Part shown: one piece after another, positions 19,458 to 31,550 of the stretch
How the letters are laid out: each line of letters opens with the position of its first letter
Position numbering within the stretch: the first letter of the stretch is position 1
Source: Adiantum capillus-veneris
Taxonomy: Eukaryota > Streptophyta > Polypodiopsida > Polypodiales > Pteridaceae
Direction of reading: 5' to 3'
Assembly: GCA_014529385.2 (NCBI GenBank)
Contig: CM043953.1
Coordinates: 108,508,549 to 108,572,548, forward strand
Length of the DNA: 64,000 bases
Made by a program: the position numbers and the translations under genes
The notes under the pieces: generated by a model
What the model saw: only the letters and a program-made list of their open reading frames with translations
Database searches by the model: none
Told to the model about the DNA's origin: nothing

Positions 19458-21019
19458 TCTAAAAACCATGTCTACTTGGAGTTCCAAGACTCTGTTATTT
19501 GAGTAGATCTTGTAACTGGTCGAGCACATCCTCTAGGAAACAAATTTATAATTTATCATAGATCTGACACCACAGTTCACTCGTCCCCATTACAGTATTG
19601 TTACACATGTAAAATGGACACTGATGTTGGGGAAGAGTCTCTTTATATGGATGTTCTACCTGGGATGACTGAGTCTGACAATGTGGATTAGGTCCACGTA
19701 GCAGTAACCATAGACACTGGGAAAATAGGGGGACGAACTGGGTAACACCTGAGGGGATGAAATGCCACAGCTTGTACCCTTAAATATGATAGAAGCAATG
19801 CACATAGCTTTTGATGACATGCAGGATGAAGGCGCGACTGGCATTGGAACCATTAGCGTCTCACAAGACTATAGGCCACACGCTTTTAAAGTCAAAATCA
19901 TCAATTGAAATTGACTCTAAGGACAAAGAATCTGAGTTAAATCTTAGTGCAAATGTGGGGACAAACCATTCATGGCCCAGTGGTACCCTAGATGACAATC
20001 TATACAGGAGAGCAGAAGACACAAGTGGTAATTCATCTTGTGAGATCCCCAACCCGCCAATACCAAGATCGGGATGGGATCCTTGACAGGTCTCTAGGTC
20101 TGATAAAAGTCAAAGTCTCTAAACAAGAAAAATCCAAGGAATATACCTTTATAATTAACAATCGCTGGGGTCTATAGCCTTAGAAGAAGACCTAGTCATG
20201 TCTCGCAGCGGAAACGGGACAACGTATTAAAAGTCCAAAAAACTATTTCAGCCCTATATCTTTCACAAATTGGGCTAAGGTATCCTCAACCAACGCTTTT
20301 TTCCCCTAACATATGTGAGGGCACAGCGTTATAGTGCGTAGGGATGGATAGTTACCCGACTAATCAGGTCCACCCGTCCATGATTGACAACCTTAGTCAA
20401 TCCCCACTTACCACCCCGCACTCACACATGATTCCTTTTGTTTTGTAATTACTATCACATTTTTTTAACATTTAAAATAATGCTTTCTTTTAACGTTCCG
20501 TCAGATTAATTCCTTCAATCAAGCATTAAAGACAGCATTGAAAAGCATTCTTTTAGAAAACAGACATCTTTAAACTTAAGATAGGGTACTGTCAATCAAA
20601 ACATTGTCCATAATCTCAAGACCACCTAAGGGTGAAAAAACGGCACCCATTCCTTATTCATAATCCGGAGTGGATAAACCCCCACCCAAGGTTCCGGGTG
20701 CCCATACACCAAAACGAGTTGCCCATACAACCGGGTGGCTCCCCTAGGATAAAAAATGGTATCCTATCTTATGTAGAAACATCAAGACATGACACGGAGT
20801 AGAAACTCATCGTTCATGGGGGTAACCGACTTATCCGTGGCTGGAAAGCCAATCATTATCATCAAAATATACCAAGGAGTCGGAGGTGTCTTGAGACAAA
20901 CTGTCTTAAGGATGATCAATCATATTTTTCCTAATTCAACCAGCTTTAACCCAAACAATTCTTTCCTACATTAAAACCAAAGGCACGTTGGAAGTTACAC
21001 TACAAGAGGCTCTTCACAT

Positions 21020-21177
21020 TAGCGACGCTCACACAGCGACGCTCAAAAAAAAAAATTCCCGGCGTCGCTATGAGCGTCGCTATAAGCGTCGCTATGAGCG
21101 TCGCAACTTTACAAAGAAATTTGCGACGCTCATAGCGACGCTTATAGCGACGCTCATAGCGACGCTCATAGCGACGC
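21020..21177. repeat. Left subterminal repeats and hairpin of the CACTA element
   Basis: The core word GCGTCGCTAT or its reverse complement recurs about every 14 bp. 21062-21106 and 21121-21165 form a 45 bp perfect inverted repeat with a 14 bp spacer. In En/Spm, subterminal repeats are binding sites for the TNPA protein. Confidence 0.88.
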
Positions 21178-21275
21178 CAGCTGGGGTAAAAAAAATAACC
21201 GAGCGCGCCCAAAAACTCAGATCTCAGATCTGAGTTTTTCGGCGCCCTCAAGCAAAGAGCAGGTAACGCTCTCCC

Positions 21276-21278
<3 letters not shown>

Positions 21279-21316
<38 letters not shown>

Positions 21317-21317
21317 C

Positions 21318-21383
<66 letters not shown>

Positions 21384-21740
21384 AGAGGAAGGAGAGCCAG
21401 GTATGCTCCTTCCCTCTCCTCATTCTCATGTTCCCTTCCCCTCTTTCTCTCTCCCTCGCTCTCTCTCACACACACACATACACACACACACATAGTGTTT
21501 TTGAGAGAGAGAGAGAGAGCGAGAGAGAGTGCAAAAACGCACACACATACATAAACAAAGAATGCACACACACATTGAGAGAGAAAGAGAGAGAGAGAGC
21601 ATGCATAAACAAAAAACGCACGCATTGAGAGAGGAAAAGAGAGAGAGAACATGCATAAACAAAAAACGCACACATTGAGAGAGGAAAAGAGAAAGAAAAC
21701 ATGCATACGATCCAAAAAAACGCACACACATTGAGAGAGA
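21279..21740. repeat. Microsatellite cluster in the CACTA element
   Basis: (TC)n at 21279-21312 and (CA)n at 21321-21379 are followed by mixed CA/GA tracts. In between is a unit of about 54 bp (GAGAGA..., ACATGCATAAACAAAAAACGCACAC) repeated three to four times near 21540-21730. The reading frames here are low complexity and not genes. Confidence 0.85.
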
Positions 21741-22012
21741 AAGAAAGAGAAACTAAGGGAGCGTCGTAGGAAACTAATTAAAATTAAAAGACCTAAAGAT
21801 CTAGCCGACGAGGAGTTGAACTGAAGACCTATTATTCAAGAGAGAAATGGCATAATCAATCTATCATACTTGGCATGGGTGATAGAAAGGTTATACCATT
21901 TATCTCTTTTTATTGGCACACATATCCACACACGCGCACACACACAGGAAGAAGAGAGTTATAACGTCGTAGGAAACTATCTTAAAAGACGTTAAAGATT
22001 AGGTTATATGTA

Positions 22013-22392
22013 GACTTACATTAAATTAGATTTAGGTTTATTTTTAACTAGATTTACGTTTATTTAAGCTAGATTTAGATTTACGTTATATTAGATTAGA
22101 TGCGGGTCTCCATAGACTGCGATGCCTGCATGAAGCGGGTGAAGAAAGCCCTCAATGGAATATAGGGTATTGCTGCCTTCACTCATGGTGGGCTCCGTCG
22201 ATCCAAAAGTACTGGTGAAATGTCTTCAGAAGATAGGGAAGAAGGTGGATCTTCAGGGCGGCAAGAGTCACTACATCCCCGACACAATGACCATCTAGAC
22301 AACCTCTAGTCATTAGACTTACGTTAAATTAGATTTAGCTTTATTTTTAGTTAGATTTACGTTTATTTAGATTTACGCTTATTTACGTTAGA
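22013..22392. repeat. AT-rich direct duplication upstream of TNP2
   Basis: The block GACTTACRTTAAATTAGATTTA and following TTTACGTTTATTTA words occur at 22013-22100 and again at 22316-22392. The segments around it show no ORF. Confidence 0.65.
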
Positions 22393-22684
22393 TCGAGTCC
22401 ACGCAAGAATTACTTACGGTTTAGGGTTTAGAGTTAGACGAACAGTGAAAAGATCTACTGTGAAAAGATGTTAAGATGAAGTCAAGTGCTACAGCTAGAG
22501 AAGAGGCAAAGGGATTTTGTCCACTACATGCAGTATCATGTAGACGTGGGTGTCTAGATTTCTTGTACCCACAAATATAGGTATTAATACCAATAAAGAC
22601 GAGATTATAACCCGGTGGTTCTGATCTCCGTGCACCTCTAGACCGAGGTGTGCGGGGATTGGACATGACTAGAGAATGTGAGGT

Positions 22685-22689
<5 letters not shown>

Positions 22690-22757
<68 letters not shown>
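22690..22757. repeat. (GA)n microsatellite upstream of TNP2
   Basis: 68 bp of AG repeats ending 65 bp before the TNP2 ATG, probably in the 5' untranslated region. Confidence 0.93.
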
Positions 22758-22760
<3 letters not shown>

Positions 22761-22822
22761 GACGAAGAATGCCAATAGAATATTAAATTTGTTGTCTAGG
22801 TTATAAGTTTTTTATCCTCATT

Positions 22823-25800
22823 ATGAGTAGCGACGAGGATGTGGGACCGTCCAACCGAAACACCTATCTCTCAACGAGGGTCTTATGTCCTTGTAATCAA
22901 TGCAAGCATGCTGTGCGACGGACAAGACGTGTTTCTTTGCAGCACGTTCGCGAATTTGGCGAGTTCGATCCATCTATTATAGATCGAGTTGTTGCCAATT
23001 ATAACTCGTCGGACTCTGACGCTGGCCAACAAGCAGCAATCTTGCAACCCAATAGACGTATTCGCAGGCGCTTTGGTCAAGCAGCATATGTGAGGCCACA
23101 AGATGTAGCCTCTGACAGCTCGGGGGATGATCATGCAGAGCACATTCCCAACGAGACAATGTTTGAGCCCGAGATTGATGAAATGATCGAGACGATCATG
23201 GATTCAGAAAGGCTTATCTATGATGATATGAAAAGTGAAGTCGATACATCATTGTATAATGGAGCACGTATGTCTAGATTGAAAGCACTCCTGGTTCTTC
23301 TCAACATGCAGGCAAAGTTTGGATGGAGTGACACTAGCGTCACAGCGCTTTTCAGGTGATCTATTACAATTAGTTTACTTTAATAGAACTCTAAATGTAT
23401 AATGATCTGATAGATTTTTACACGACTGTATCATATTTTTATGTTGTGTAGATTGCTGAAAGAGCACATTCTACCAGCTGACAATGTGATGCCAGATTCC
23501 CGAGATGAAGCAAGAAAGATTTTGCGAAACTTGGGGATGGATTACAATTCTATCCACACTTGTCCTAATGACTGCATTCTTTTCAGAGGGGAATACACAG
23601 ACATGGAGAAGTGTCCGAAATGTGATTCCGAAAGATATCGAGTAGATCTCCACGGGACAAAAATTCCACAAAAGGTTTTGCGACATTTTCCTTTGCTTCC
23701 TCGCATCAAGCATTTCTTCGAATGTAAGTCCATGGCCGCCCTAGCATCATGGCATGAGGAGAATAAATCTTCGGATGGTGTGCTACGAATTCCTGCAGAT
23801 TGCGCAGCCTGGAAACATATAGATGGAACATGGTTGGATTTTGCCAGGGAAGCTCGAAATTTGCGCTTAGGCCTGGCTATGGATGGCGTAAATCCATTTG
23901 GTCAAAGATCAACATCTTACAGTGTATGGCCCGTTGTCATCGTCAACTACAACATTCCCCCGTGGTTGACTACGAAGAAGGGGCACCTATGGCTAAGCTT
24001 GATTGTGCCAGGGCGATATAAAGTGGGGAATATGGATGTGTATCTTCGTCCACTATTGGAAGAGATACAACAATTGTGGATTGGCATAGAGGTGGTGGAT
24101 ATGAGCCGACACACAGGACGACGGAATGCTTTGATCAGAGGTATTCTAATGTGGACCATGCATGACTATCCCGGGCTAACAGAATGCTCAGGTGATCTAT
24201 TGACACTCCTCTCTCAGACACTGTAAATCTTGTTTTTTCCCCATAGTTGATCTATTATCATGTGTATACATGCAGGGCTTCAAACAAGCGGATACAGAGC
24301 ATGTGTCACATGTGGACCTAGACTGACTACTGTTTTACTTGGCATAAAATGTGAAAGCTTACTTTAATATCATTGCGGTTGCCATTGAGGGATGTTTGTC
24401 TCTCGACATCCGTAACACAATCTACAAACTTGCAAAGCTGGTGCAATGGATCTCACAAAAGGAGATCGACGTAGACTCCATACCATTCGCCAAACTAAAT
24501 GCTGCGGAGCTTGTGTGCATGTTTGAGAAACATTTTCCTACTACAATGCTAACCATTCAGGTGCATCTTCTTATTCACATAGTTGATGAGGTGGAAATAG
24601 CTGGCACAGTTCATTCCAGATGGATGTTCTTCTTAGAGCGTTTCATGAAAACGCTTAAGGGATATGTGCGTCAAAAGGCACGTCTGGAGGGTAGCATGGC
24701 AGAAGGTTGGTTGGTATCAGAGTCCCTAGTGTACATTGGAGAGTGGCTAGACGGATTTGATAAATCCCGGGACACGCTATGGCGAACCATAGATGATGAG
24801 CGCATATCTGGGATTGTCATGTGCAATCTCGGTGTTGAGAAGAAGATGACGGAAGATCTAGAGGCTAAAATCAACCGATTTTGCATGCTTCACAATCCAG
24901 TGATGCAAAAGTGGATTTCACAATATGAGGATGCAAAGCAAGAGCGACAAAGGGCACGAATCGAGTGGAGACGGGGAAGACGACCACCGATGCACTATCC
25001 AGCGGTTCTGGAGAGCCTACCAACCTTCATGAGCTTAAGATGGTTGCACAACCAATTGAAAAGCGCACAACAATGCGGTGACGAAGTGACTGAAGAAGAG
25101 TGGGAGTACTCTCGGGGTTGCGCGACCAAGGTAAGTTTGCAATGTACGACTAGCAAGTGACTTTATTTATAAACGTTTGAACGGCCACTCATAATCTTTG
25201 TTCGTTGTAGTATAAGTCATACACAGCAGCATGGTGTAAAGGTCGACATTTTAGGGTGGAACGAATCGACAAAAAGCGTTTTACTCAAGATTGTGGAATC
25301 ATGGCAAAATTTGAACAGTCTAGTCGACGACGTTCCTCTGATGCAGATCCCGTGGTGGCGGAACTCACTTACTTCGGCACACTGCAAGAGATTTTGAGGA
25401 TCGATTACAGAGGATTTTTTGTCGACTTGTTCGACGTGCAATGGTTCAAGATAATCATGGAGGGTCGAAACGCTACTGTGCGTAGAGGAGAGTCTGGTTT
25501 TCTTGAGGTGGATTCTACTAAGAAATGGACTGACCTAAGAGACACTTTCGTACTACCCGAGCATTGTGAACAAGTAAGTATATAAATAGTTAACATCCCC
25601 CTTTTACAAGTTATGTGCTTGAAAGCTCTCATGTAAGTTATGTGGCTCTGGCAGGTAGTATTTCATCCTACAAAGTCTACATCAAACTGGTGGTACGTCA
25701 TAGAGGTAGCCCCTCGTAGTGCAAGGACGTATGAAGGCTACCATGTACCAATCACAACGACATCAATGGAGGAGATCAGAGAAGATGCTCAATCAGAAGC

Positions 25801-25963
25801 CGCTGCGGTGGTGCCAGACGAGCATCAAGATGCTACTACTCTATATGGGGTGCATGCAGAGGAGCTACAAAATGAAACAGAGGATATGTGTTTAAACGGA
25901 GAGCTCTATATAGATATAGGAAGTTATGCTGAGTTATGCGAGGATGAGAGAGAGATCTCTTAA
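22823..25963 (+). pseudogene. TNP2-like CACTA transposase with internal deletion
   Basis: Likely exons: 22823-23355, 23452-24191, 24276 to about 24350, then 24351-25130, 25211-25573 and 25655-25963, all with GT/AG borders in phase. Exon 2 carries the Transposase_21 (TNP2) core, e.g. VRLGLAMDG-like LRLGLAMDGVNPFG, YSVWPVVIVNYNIPPWL and GYRACVTCG. The DUF4218 domain follows (VHLLIHIVDEVEIAG, then MKTLKGYVRQKARLEGS), then DUF4216 (LRIDYRGFFVDLFDVQWF). The family normally has about 150-200 residues between the TNP2 core and DUF4218; here they are joined at about 24350 and the frame shifts by one (stop at 24365-24367). The deletion should abolish full-length transposase. Confidence 0.88.
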
Positions 25964-26235
25964 AGCCACAAATATTGTATTTGAACAATTTTGCTCCGTG
26001 CTGTAAAAGCTCTAGCTCTCTAAGTAGCTTCCATGGTGTGTAACGCTCTTTTCTACTCGCGCTCACATCTTTTGATTGAAAAAACTGAGTTTTCGACTTG
26101 CCTCTTCTACCACTCGATTCATTGCGTCATTGTATTTATATGCGTCATTACGTCATTGTATTTAATGGTCTTTGCGTCATTGTCTACTCTATTCATTCAA
26201 TATTAAGTTTAAATATTCGTGTGTTTAATGCAGGT

Positions 26236-27572
26236 ATGGATGATGAGGAGTTTCTTTCTTCTTTGTCACCGCAGCAGAGACAGTGGTACGTGGAGCGTCA
26301 TCGCTCTGGCGCATCATCGCGCGTTCCTACACCATCCGCATCTCCCTCTCTTTCGGAGCATTCGGCGCGCTCCGAAGCTTCGGCGTCGACGAGACGAGCG
26401 TCACACTCGTCTAGACACCGGCGCTCTAGTGGTGGCGGTGGCGGTTGTTGTGGGGATTCCGCCACCGATGCCTCCACACCGCCTCGTGTTCGACGAGGCT
26501 CTTTACCCTCCCCTTCTTTGCCCGCCCCCACACCAGCCACAGCATCGCCATCTACGCCAGGTTTTGCACGGCTGACTATTCCTAGAAGCTACACACCTCT
26601 ACCTACTCCGCCAGGAGCCACCCCACTCGACACTCCTCGCTTCGGGGCCCAGACGCCGGTGGAGACACCTGACGTCCGTACCCCCATCGACACGCCGCTA
26701 GAGACCCCTGCCGGGACACCCAGGTTCACGCGTCACCGGCCAGAGGGCTTGCCTTACTCCGTCGACATCAGCGGCGGCATCATCATGGATGATGACGGCA
26801 AGAAGGTGATCTCGCGCATGCGTGGTCTTTGCTCTCAGCTGTTTAGACACTATATACTAAACAAATGGAGTGAAGTACCAAGTGATTTAAAAAACAGAGT
26901 CATCAGCATACTTCATGATGAGTTTCCCGTTCCAACACGGGATCAGCGCTTCAATGAAGACCTGATGAAGATTCGAATGCGCGAATACTGCAAACACAAG
27001 CGTTCCGAAGTGCAAAAAGCAATCAAGAATGGGTGGAATAGGCCAGATTGGCTGGCCAAAGAAGATTGGAAGAATGCGAAGAAAGCAGCGTGCGAGAATC
27101 CCGACAAGTGGAAGCAACAAAAGGATGCAGCCAGAGCGCGAGTAGAGGCAGGGAGCTCGCACCACTTGGGGAGCGGTGGATGGGCATCATTTGAGGCCGA
27201 TTTTGTAAGTCTTTTCACATTGCTCTTTATGCATGTTCGATAGTTTAGGGTTTATGAGTTTTTTAGTTCTAACATAATGAAATCTTTGTATGTTTTGACA
27301 GTGGTCAATGACAGGACGTGATCCCACACCGTACGAGCGCGAGTACGCAGGCAGGAAGGGCTTAAACGCCCTGATGGACATTCTCAGTTCTCGCGGCGGC
27401 ATGGTTAGTATTAGGGTTTACTCTTTTTATTTTTTGTATTGTTTTATAAATGTCGTTATATGTTTATATTTACTGAAAACTGTCTTATTGTCTTTTTTTG
27501 CAGAATCCGACAGATACGCCGTTGGACGCGATGAGACGTCTGATTAGACGACGTCAGTTTAGCCGTAGCTAG
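26236..27572 (+). CDS. Second CACTA gene (Transposase_24/TNPA-like)
   Basis: Three exons are proposed: 26236-27204, 27302-27403 and 27504-27572, joined by GT/AG introns in phase 0. The protein is about 379 residues. Residues 1-160 are Ser/Pro/Thr-rich and disordered. The C-terminal half has a charged, aromatic domain with CKHKRSEVQKAIKNGW, RPDWLAKEDWKN and a GSGGWASFEADF block, resembling the plant Ptta/En/Spm transposase-associated family (PF03004). By analogy with TNPA it would bind the subterminal repeats, but this is inference. ATG chosen because it follows AG at 26232-26233 and begins the acidic MDDEEFLSSL segment. No stop or frameshift was seen. Confidence 0.72.
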
Positions 27573-27910
27573 ATAGCATTAGTTTAGGGTTTCTCATAGC
27601 TTATGTATCATGAGACGGATTTTATACGTCTTTTTGAACCATGTATATTATTACATTTGTCACCGCAATTCCTTTTGCCAATCAATTCTTTATGCCTATG
27701 ATGTTGTACGATTGTCATTATTACATTTGCCAATCAATTCAGTTTGTCTATGATGTGTACAATTGTCAATTTTGCAAACAATGCGTCTTGTGGGTGACTA
27801 TTTTGGGTCTATTATTTACCTTTGCACTTTTTTTAAAAAGTGAATCAAGTACAATATGGTTGATGGGTGGCAGGGCATTCAATGCCCTGCCACCAAAAAA
27901 ATATTCTCTC

Positions 27911-28147
27911 AGGCGTCGCTATAAGCGTCGCTATTTATGGCTCTGTAGCGTCGCTATATGCGTCGCTATACTCTTCTGTGAGAGCGTCGCTATCTGCGTC
28001 GCTATAGGCGTCGCTATGAGCGTCGCTATATAGCGACGCCTATAGCGACGCAGATAGCGACGCTCTCGTAGCGACGCTTTTAGCGACGCCGGGGGTTATA
28101 AAAACCCAGTGTATTTCCGTCGCTAAGAGCGTCACAAGAGCACACAA
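27911..28147. repeat. Right subterminal repeats and hairpin of the CACTA element
   Basis: About sixteen copies of the GCGTCGCTA core in both orientations. 27981-28017 and 28030-28066 form a 37 bp perfect inverted repeat with a 12 bp spacer. The same core is used as at the left end, but the hairpin sequence is a different permutation of units. Confidence 0.88.
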
Positions 28148-28699
28148 CCTCTTGTAGTGTTATCTTCCATTTTTGGTTAAGTATTCCTTTTTTGATTCTT
28201 ACTCACTTCTTACGTATGCAATGCTAACTTATAAAATGAACTTTAAAAGATTTAATTGAACAAAATAGAAATCCACCTGGGATTGCTCAGCCATCTGCTG
28301 CTGGGCTGGAGCCTGCAAACTTTCCTCCATCGGCCTATGGCTAGGCCCAACCTCATGGTCATTAGTGATTTATTTATTTTGTTCCTAATATCCTCTTCCT
28401 CTGTAAGAGGATTTCCTTTGGTTCTCTTTGGAGCCATATCGGCAGCCTTTTAAAGACTTAATCGATTAGAGATTTAATTGAATAATCTCTTTTCTTTCTT
28501 TTTACCCAAAAATAAGGACTTTTGGAGTAAGTAGGTATCCTTGATAGTTAATTGGATGAGATATTCCTCCTGTAACTTCCTTGTACTATAAGTAATTTCC
28601 CATGATTACCATTTAATTAAGGAAGCTATTTAACTCGGTTTCTCCTTAGTCTATATTCCATGAATATTTTATATTTAACCTTAGTAAATTATAACTTCC

Positions 28700-30190
28700 T
28701 ATCGGCTAATATATTACCCACCCTAAATTGCAATTTGATATGTTCTATCTTTAGAAATTTTCTTAAATTTGATTTATAACCTTTCCCTTCTATACTTATG
28801 GCCTAATTTAGGCAAAGTTTTGCTGATAGTAATTTGTTATACCAACCATGTATGATGAGGTAATTTTTCCAGCTTTCAAAAGTGATTTTGAACCTCTGGT
28901 ATTTATTTGGTAATTAGATAAATTCATTTACTAATTTACTTTCTCTATTTTATACCCAAAATCGGTTACTTTTAATGAATAGAATTATTTAAACTATTTA
29001 TCTGCAGTTGGGGTATTTATCACAAATTCTTCAAGATATGTTCTACCTTTCATAATTATATCAAAGGTTTTTGGATTAATTTATTATTTTTCCTCTTTTC
29101 TTTTCCCCTAAAAATAATGTAATTTTACTGAGATAAGTAGGTAAACTAATTATCTGAGGGTAACATAATTATCACAGGTTTTCTAAAGTGTCATTAATCT
29201 CTGATAAATAACTCAAAGCATTTAAAAGCAATTTACTAATTTTTTCCCTTTTAATTTGTCCTACAAATAGTTTAATTTTGATAAGATAATTAGGAAATTA
29301 ATTATCTGAGCTTAACATAAATATCACAGGTTTCCTAAGATATGATTAACCTCTGATAGATAACTCAAAACATTTTGGATCAATTTGCTAATTTTCTTCT
29401 TTTAATTTATCCTAAAAATAGAGGTTAATAATTATCTGAGGTTAACATAATTATCACGGGGTTCTTAACATATAATTAACCCTTGATAAATATCTCAAAG
29501 CATTTTGAATCAATTTGCTAATTTTCCCCTTTTAATTTGTTCTAAAAACAGAGTAATTCTGCTAAAATAATTAGGAAAATTAATTATGTGAGGTTAACAT
29601 AATTATCATAGGTTTTCTAACGTGTAATTAACCTCTGATAAATAGCTCAAAGCATTTTGAATCAATTTGCTAATTTCTCCCTTTTAATTTATCCTATAAA
29701 CAGAGTAATTCTACTAAAATAATTAGAAACATTAATTATTCGAGGTTACCATAATTATCATGGATTTTCTAGCATGTTATTAACCTTGATAAATAACTCA
29801 AAGCATTTTGAATCAATTTGCTAATTTCTCCTATTTAATTTGTTATAAAAATAGTGTAATTCTTCTAAGATAATTAGGTACATTAATTATTTGAGGTTAA
29901 AATAATTCTCATAGGTTTCCTAACATGTAATTAACCTCTGATAAATAACTAAAGCATTTTGAATCAATTTGCTAATTTTCCCTTTTTAATTTGTCCTAAA
30001 AATAGTGTAATTCTGCTAAAATAATTAGGTAAATTATTTAGCTAAGGTTAACATAATTATCACGGTTTTTCTAACATGTAATTAACCTTTGATAAATAGC
30101 TCAAGGCATTTTGAATCAATTTGATTATTTTCCCCTTTATTTTTCTCTAAAAAACAATGTAATTTTGCTTAATTAATTATGCAAATTACT
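28700..30190. repeat. AT-rich tandem array, unit about 151 bp, in the chromovirus LTR
   Basis: The landmark CTCAAAGCATTTTGAATCAATTTG (in parts) recurs near 29214, 29366, 29496, 29648, 29799, 29950 and 30101. Spacing is about 151 bp except one unit of about 130 bp. A second landmark, GAGGTTAACATAATTATCA, tracks it. Units to the left of 29100 are more decayed. No coding frame is present. Confidence 0.85.
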
Positions 30191-30603
30191 CAAAAAATTA
30201 TAAGATAATTTTCCTAGTTTAATGATAGTCTAATGCAGCTCTGGTAGTTATCTCAACTCAATCTAAACTTAATTAATATATTTCCCATTAATTTATGGTT
30301 AATATGGATAATTTCAGTCCTATTATGATATAATAATTAATTAGCTTAATATCCATAAGCTTAATTACAACAATCAGCACAAGATATTTAATTAAGAGAG
30401 GATTTCTGAGTATACATAGGATTAATCTTTAATTTATTAAGAAAATAGGTTAATCTAGCTTTGCTAATTAAGAAGGATTAGGCTAATTACTGTTTAATTT
30501 AATCAACTAGAGCTTAATCTCTAGTGATTTTTGTGTAGCGGTCTCTCTAGATGAGAGAGAGTGTGTCAAGGCTCCGAGTCTCTCAAATTGTGAAGCAAGG
30601 GGT

Positions 30604-30615
30604 CCTATTTATAGG
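30604..30615 (-). promoter_or_regulatory. TATA box of the chromovirus 3' LTR
   Basis: CCTATAAATAGG on the minus strand about 510 bp inside the LTR, followed by a non-coding stretch and then the tandem array. This gives U3 of about 500 bp and puts the array in the transcribed part. Confidence 0.55.
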
Positions 30616-30733
30616 TTTCTGGCACTCACAAGCTCTCATAGGCTGTAAAAGGCAGTTGCTTGCAATTCAAGCAACCCCAGGTTGAAGATGGCGCCCCCTG
30701 CTGCTATTTGAGTCCCTGGCAGGTTCCACACAG

Positions 30734-30766
30734 CCCCCTCCCCCCCCCCCCCCCCCCCCCCCCCCC
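30734..30766. repeat. Poly-C tract
   Basis: 27 consecutive C after CCCCCT in U3 of the chromovirus LTR. Such homopolymers are prone to sequencing and assembly error in length. Confidence 0.9.
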
Positions 30767-31123
30767 AAGCTTCGAGAATTGATTTTTACTAATTTCTCTG
30801 ATTTTTAATGATGAAAATTGAAAATATTAGTAATTTCTAGAACCTTAAGATAAGAAAGTCTTTATTAATAATAATTACTGAAACCATCCAATTTTACTTA
30901 ACTAATTTAATTCCTAGTGTAACCTTTCAAACCCCGTAACTTCTCCAGATTTTATCGAAATTCGGTTCTGAAAAATTCTAGCCCGAGGTTTACTGTGCTT
31001 AAGATTCCAAAAATACCAATATTTGCCACAGTCGGACAATTCTACATTGCTTTTTCAATAATCATATCAGTTTGATTAAGCTTTATACAATCTTTAAGGT
31101 TTCAGAAACTGGAAACCTTACAA

Positions 31124-31247
31124 TCACCCCAACTTAAGAATTTGAGATGCCCTCATCTCAACCGAAATTGGGAAAATCTTTGAGAAGAGAAATTCATCCT
31201 CCCAAGTGGCATCTTCGAAGGGATAACCTTTCCACTTTACCAAATGT
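31124..31247 (-). pseudogene. Chromodomain end of chromovirus integrase
   Basis: The minus strand reads HLVKWKGYPFEDATWEDE and continues to a TGA at 31124-31126. VKWKGY...ATWE is the conserved core of the integrase chromodomain of plant chromoviruses, which targets insertion by reading histone marks. The rest of pol (protease, RT, RNase H, integrase core) is absent; upstream to 32003 there is only about 750 bp of non-coding sequence after gag. The stop overlaps a polypurine-like stretch (31123-31138) that borders the LTR. Confidence 0.78.
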
Positions 31248-31415
31248 TACTAATTACTCTAAGAGTTCTTTCTAGTTTCTGGTTGGAGTTACTTGCTAGT
31301 CAATTTTTCCTCAAGAAACTCTTAGTGTTGAGCCCATCTTAAAAACCTTTACAAACCATTCGTATTATCTCAGAAACCAGGTTAAATCAATTCCATAAAA
31401 GATCCATATATCCAT

Positions 31416-31550
31416 CTTGTCAATTTGAACGCGCTCGGTCTAACTGACCATTCAGAGTAATCAGCATTCGACAAGTATCATGTATTTCAGCTTTTCCAAT
31501 CTGAACGTGCTCGGCGTGTTCTTGCCATTCTGAGAAATCTGCGTTCGGCA
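31416..31550. repeat. Imperfect direct duplication in the chromovirus internal region
   Basis: 31416-31473 and 31491-31550 are alike (about 58 bp each; TTGAACGCGCTCGG versus CTGAACGTGCTCGG, then CCATTCAGAG versus CCATTCTGAG). No coding meaning was seen. Confidence 0.6.

Larger units (their letters stand above)
20998..28159 (+). mobile_element. CACTA (En/Spm) DNA transposon, 7162 bp
   Basis: The ends are CACTACAAGAGG at 20998 and its reverse complement at 28148-28159, flanked by a 3 bp TTA target duplication (20995-20997 and 28160-28162). These are the defining features of CACTA elements. Subterminal repeat arrays lie at both ends. Two genes on the plus strand follow: a TNP2-like transposase gene (22823-25963) and a second gene (26236-27572). 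Several microsatellites fill 21279-21760. The transposase gene carries an internal deletion, so the copy is probably not autonomous. Confidence 0.95.
20039..31122 (-). mobile_element. 3' LTR of a chromovirus (3.9 kb without the CACTA insert)
   Basis: On the minus strand the LTR starts TGTAAGGTTTCC at 31122, just after a polypurine-like tract, and ends GGGGATCTCACA at 20039. The last 420 bp (20039-20460) match 33698-34161, the end of the 5' LTR next to a primer-binding site, which fixes the identity. Relative to that copy, about 57 bp are missing near 20326. The LTR is interrupted by the CACTA element at 20998-28159 and contains an AT-rich tandem array and a TATA box. It is inserted into the older gypsy element at 20038. 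Confidence 0.78.

Noticed and set aside
21062-21165. CRISPR-like appearance of short regular repeats
   Set aside because: The units lie at CACTA transposon ends, face both ways, lack unique spacers and are in a plant genome.
21000-21251. Frames rich in Arg-Arg-Tyr or Thr-Leu-Ile-Ala
   Set aside because: They follow the 14 bp subterminal repeat and its reverse complement, so they are by-products of the array.
21320-21731. Cys/Val-rich minus-strand frames in the CACTA element
   Set aside because: They overlap CA and GA microsatellites and have no domain.
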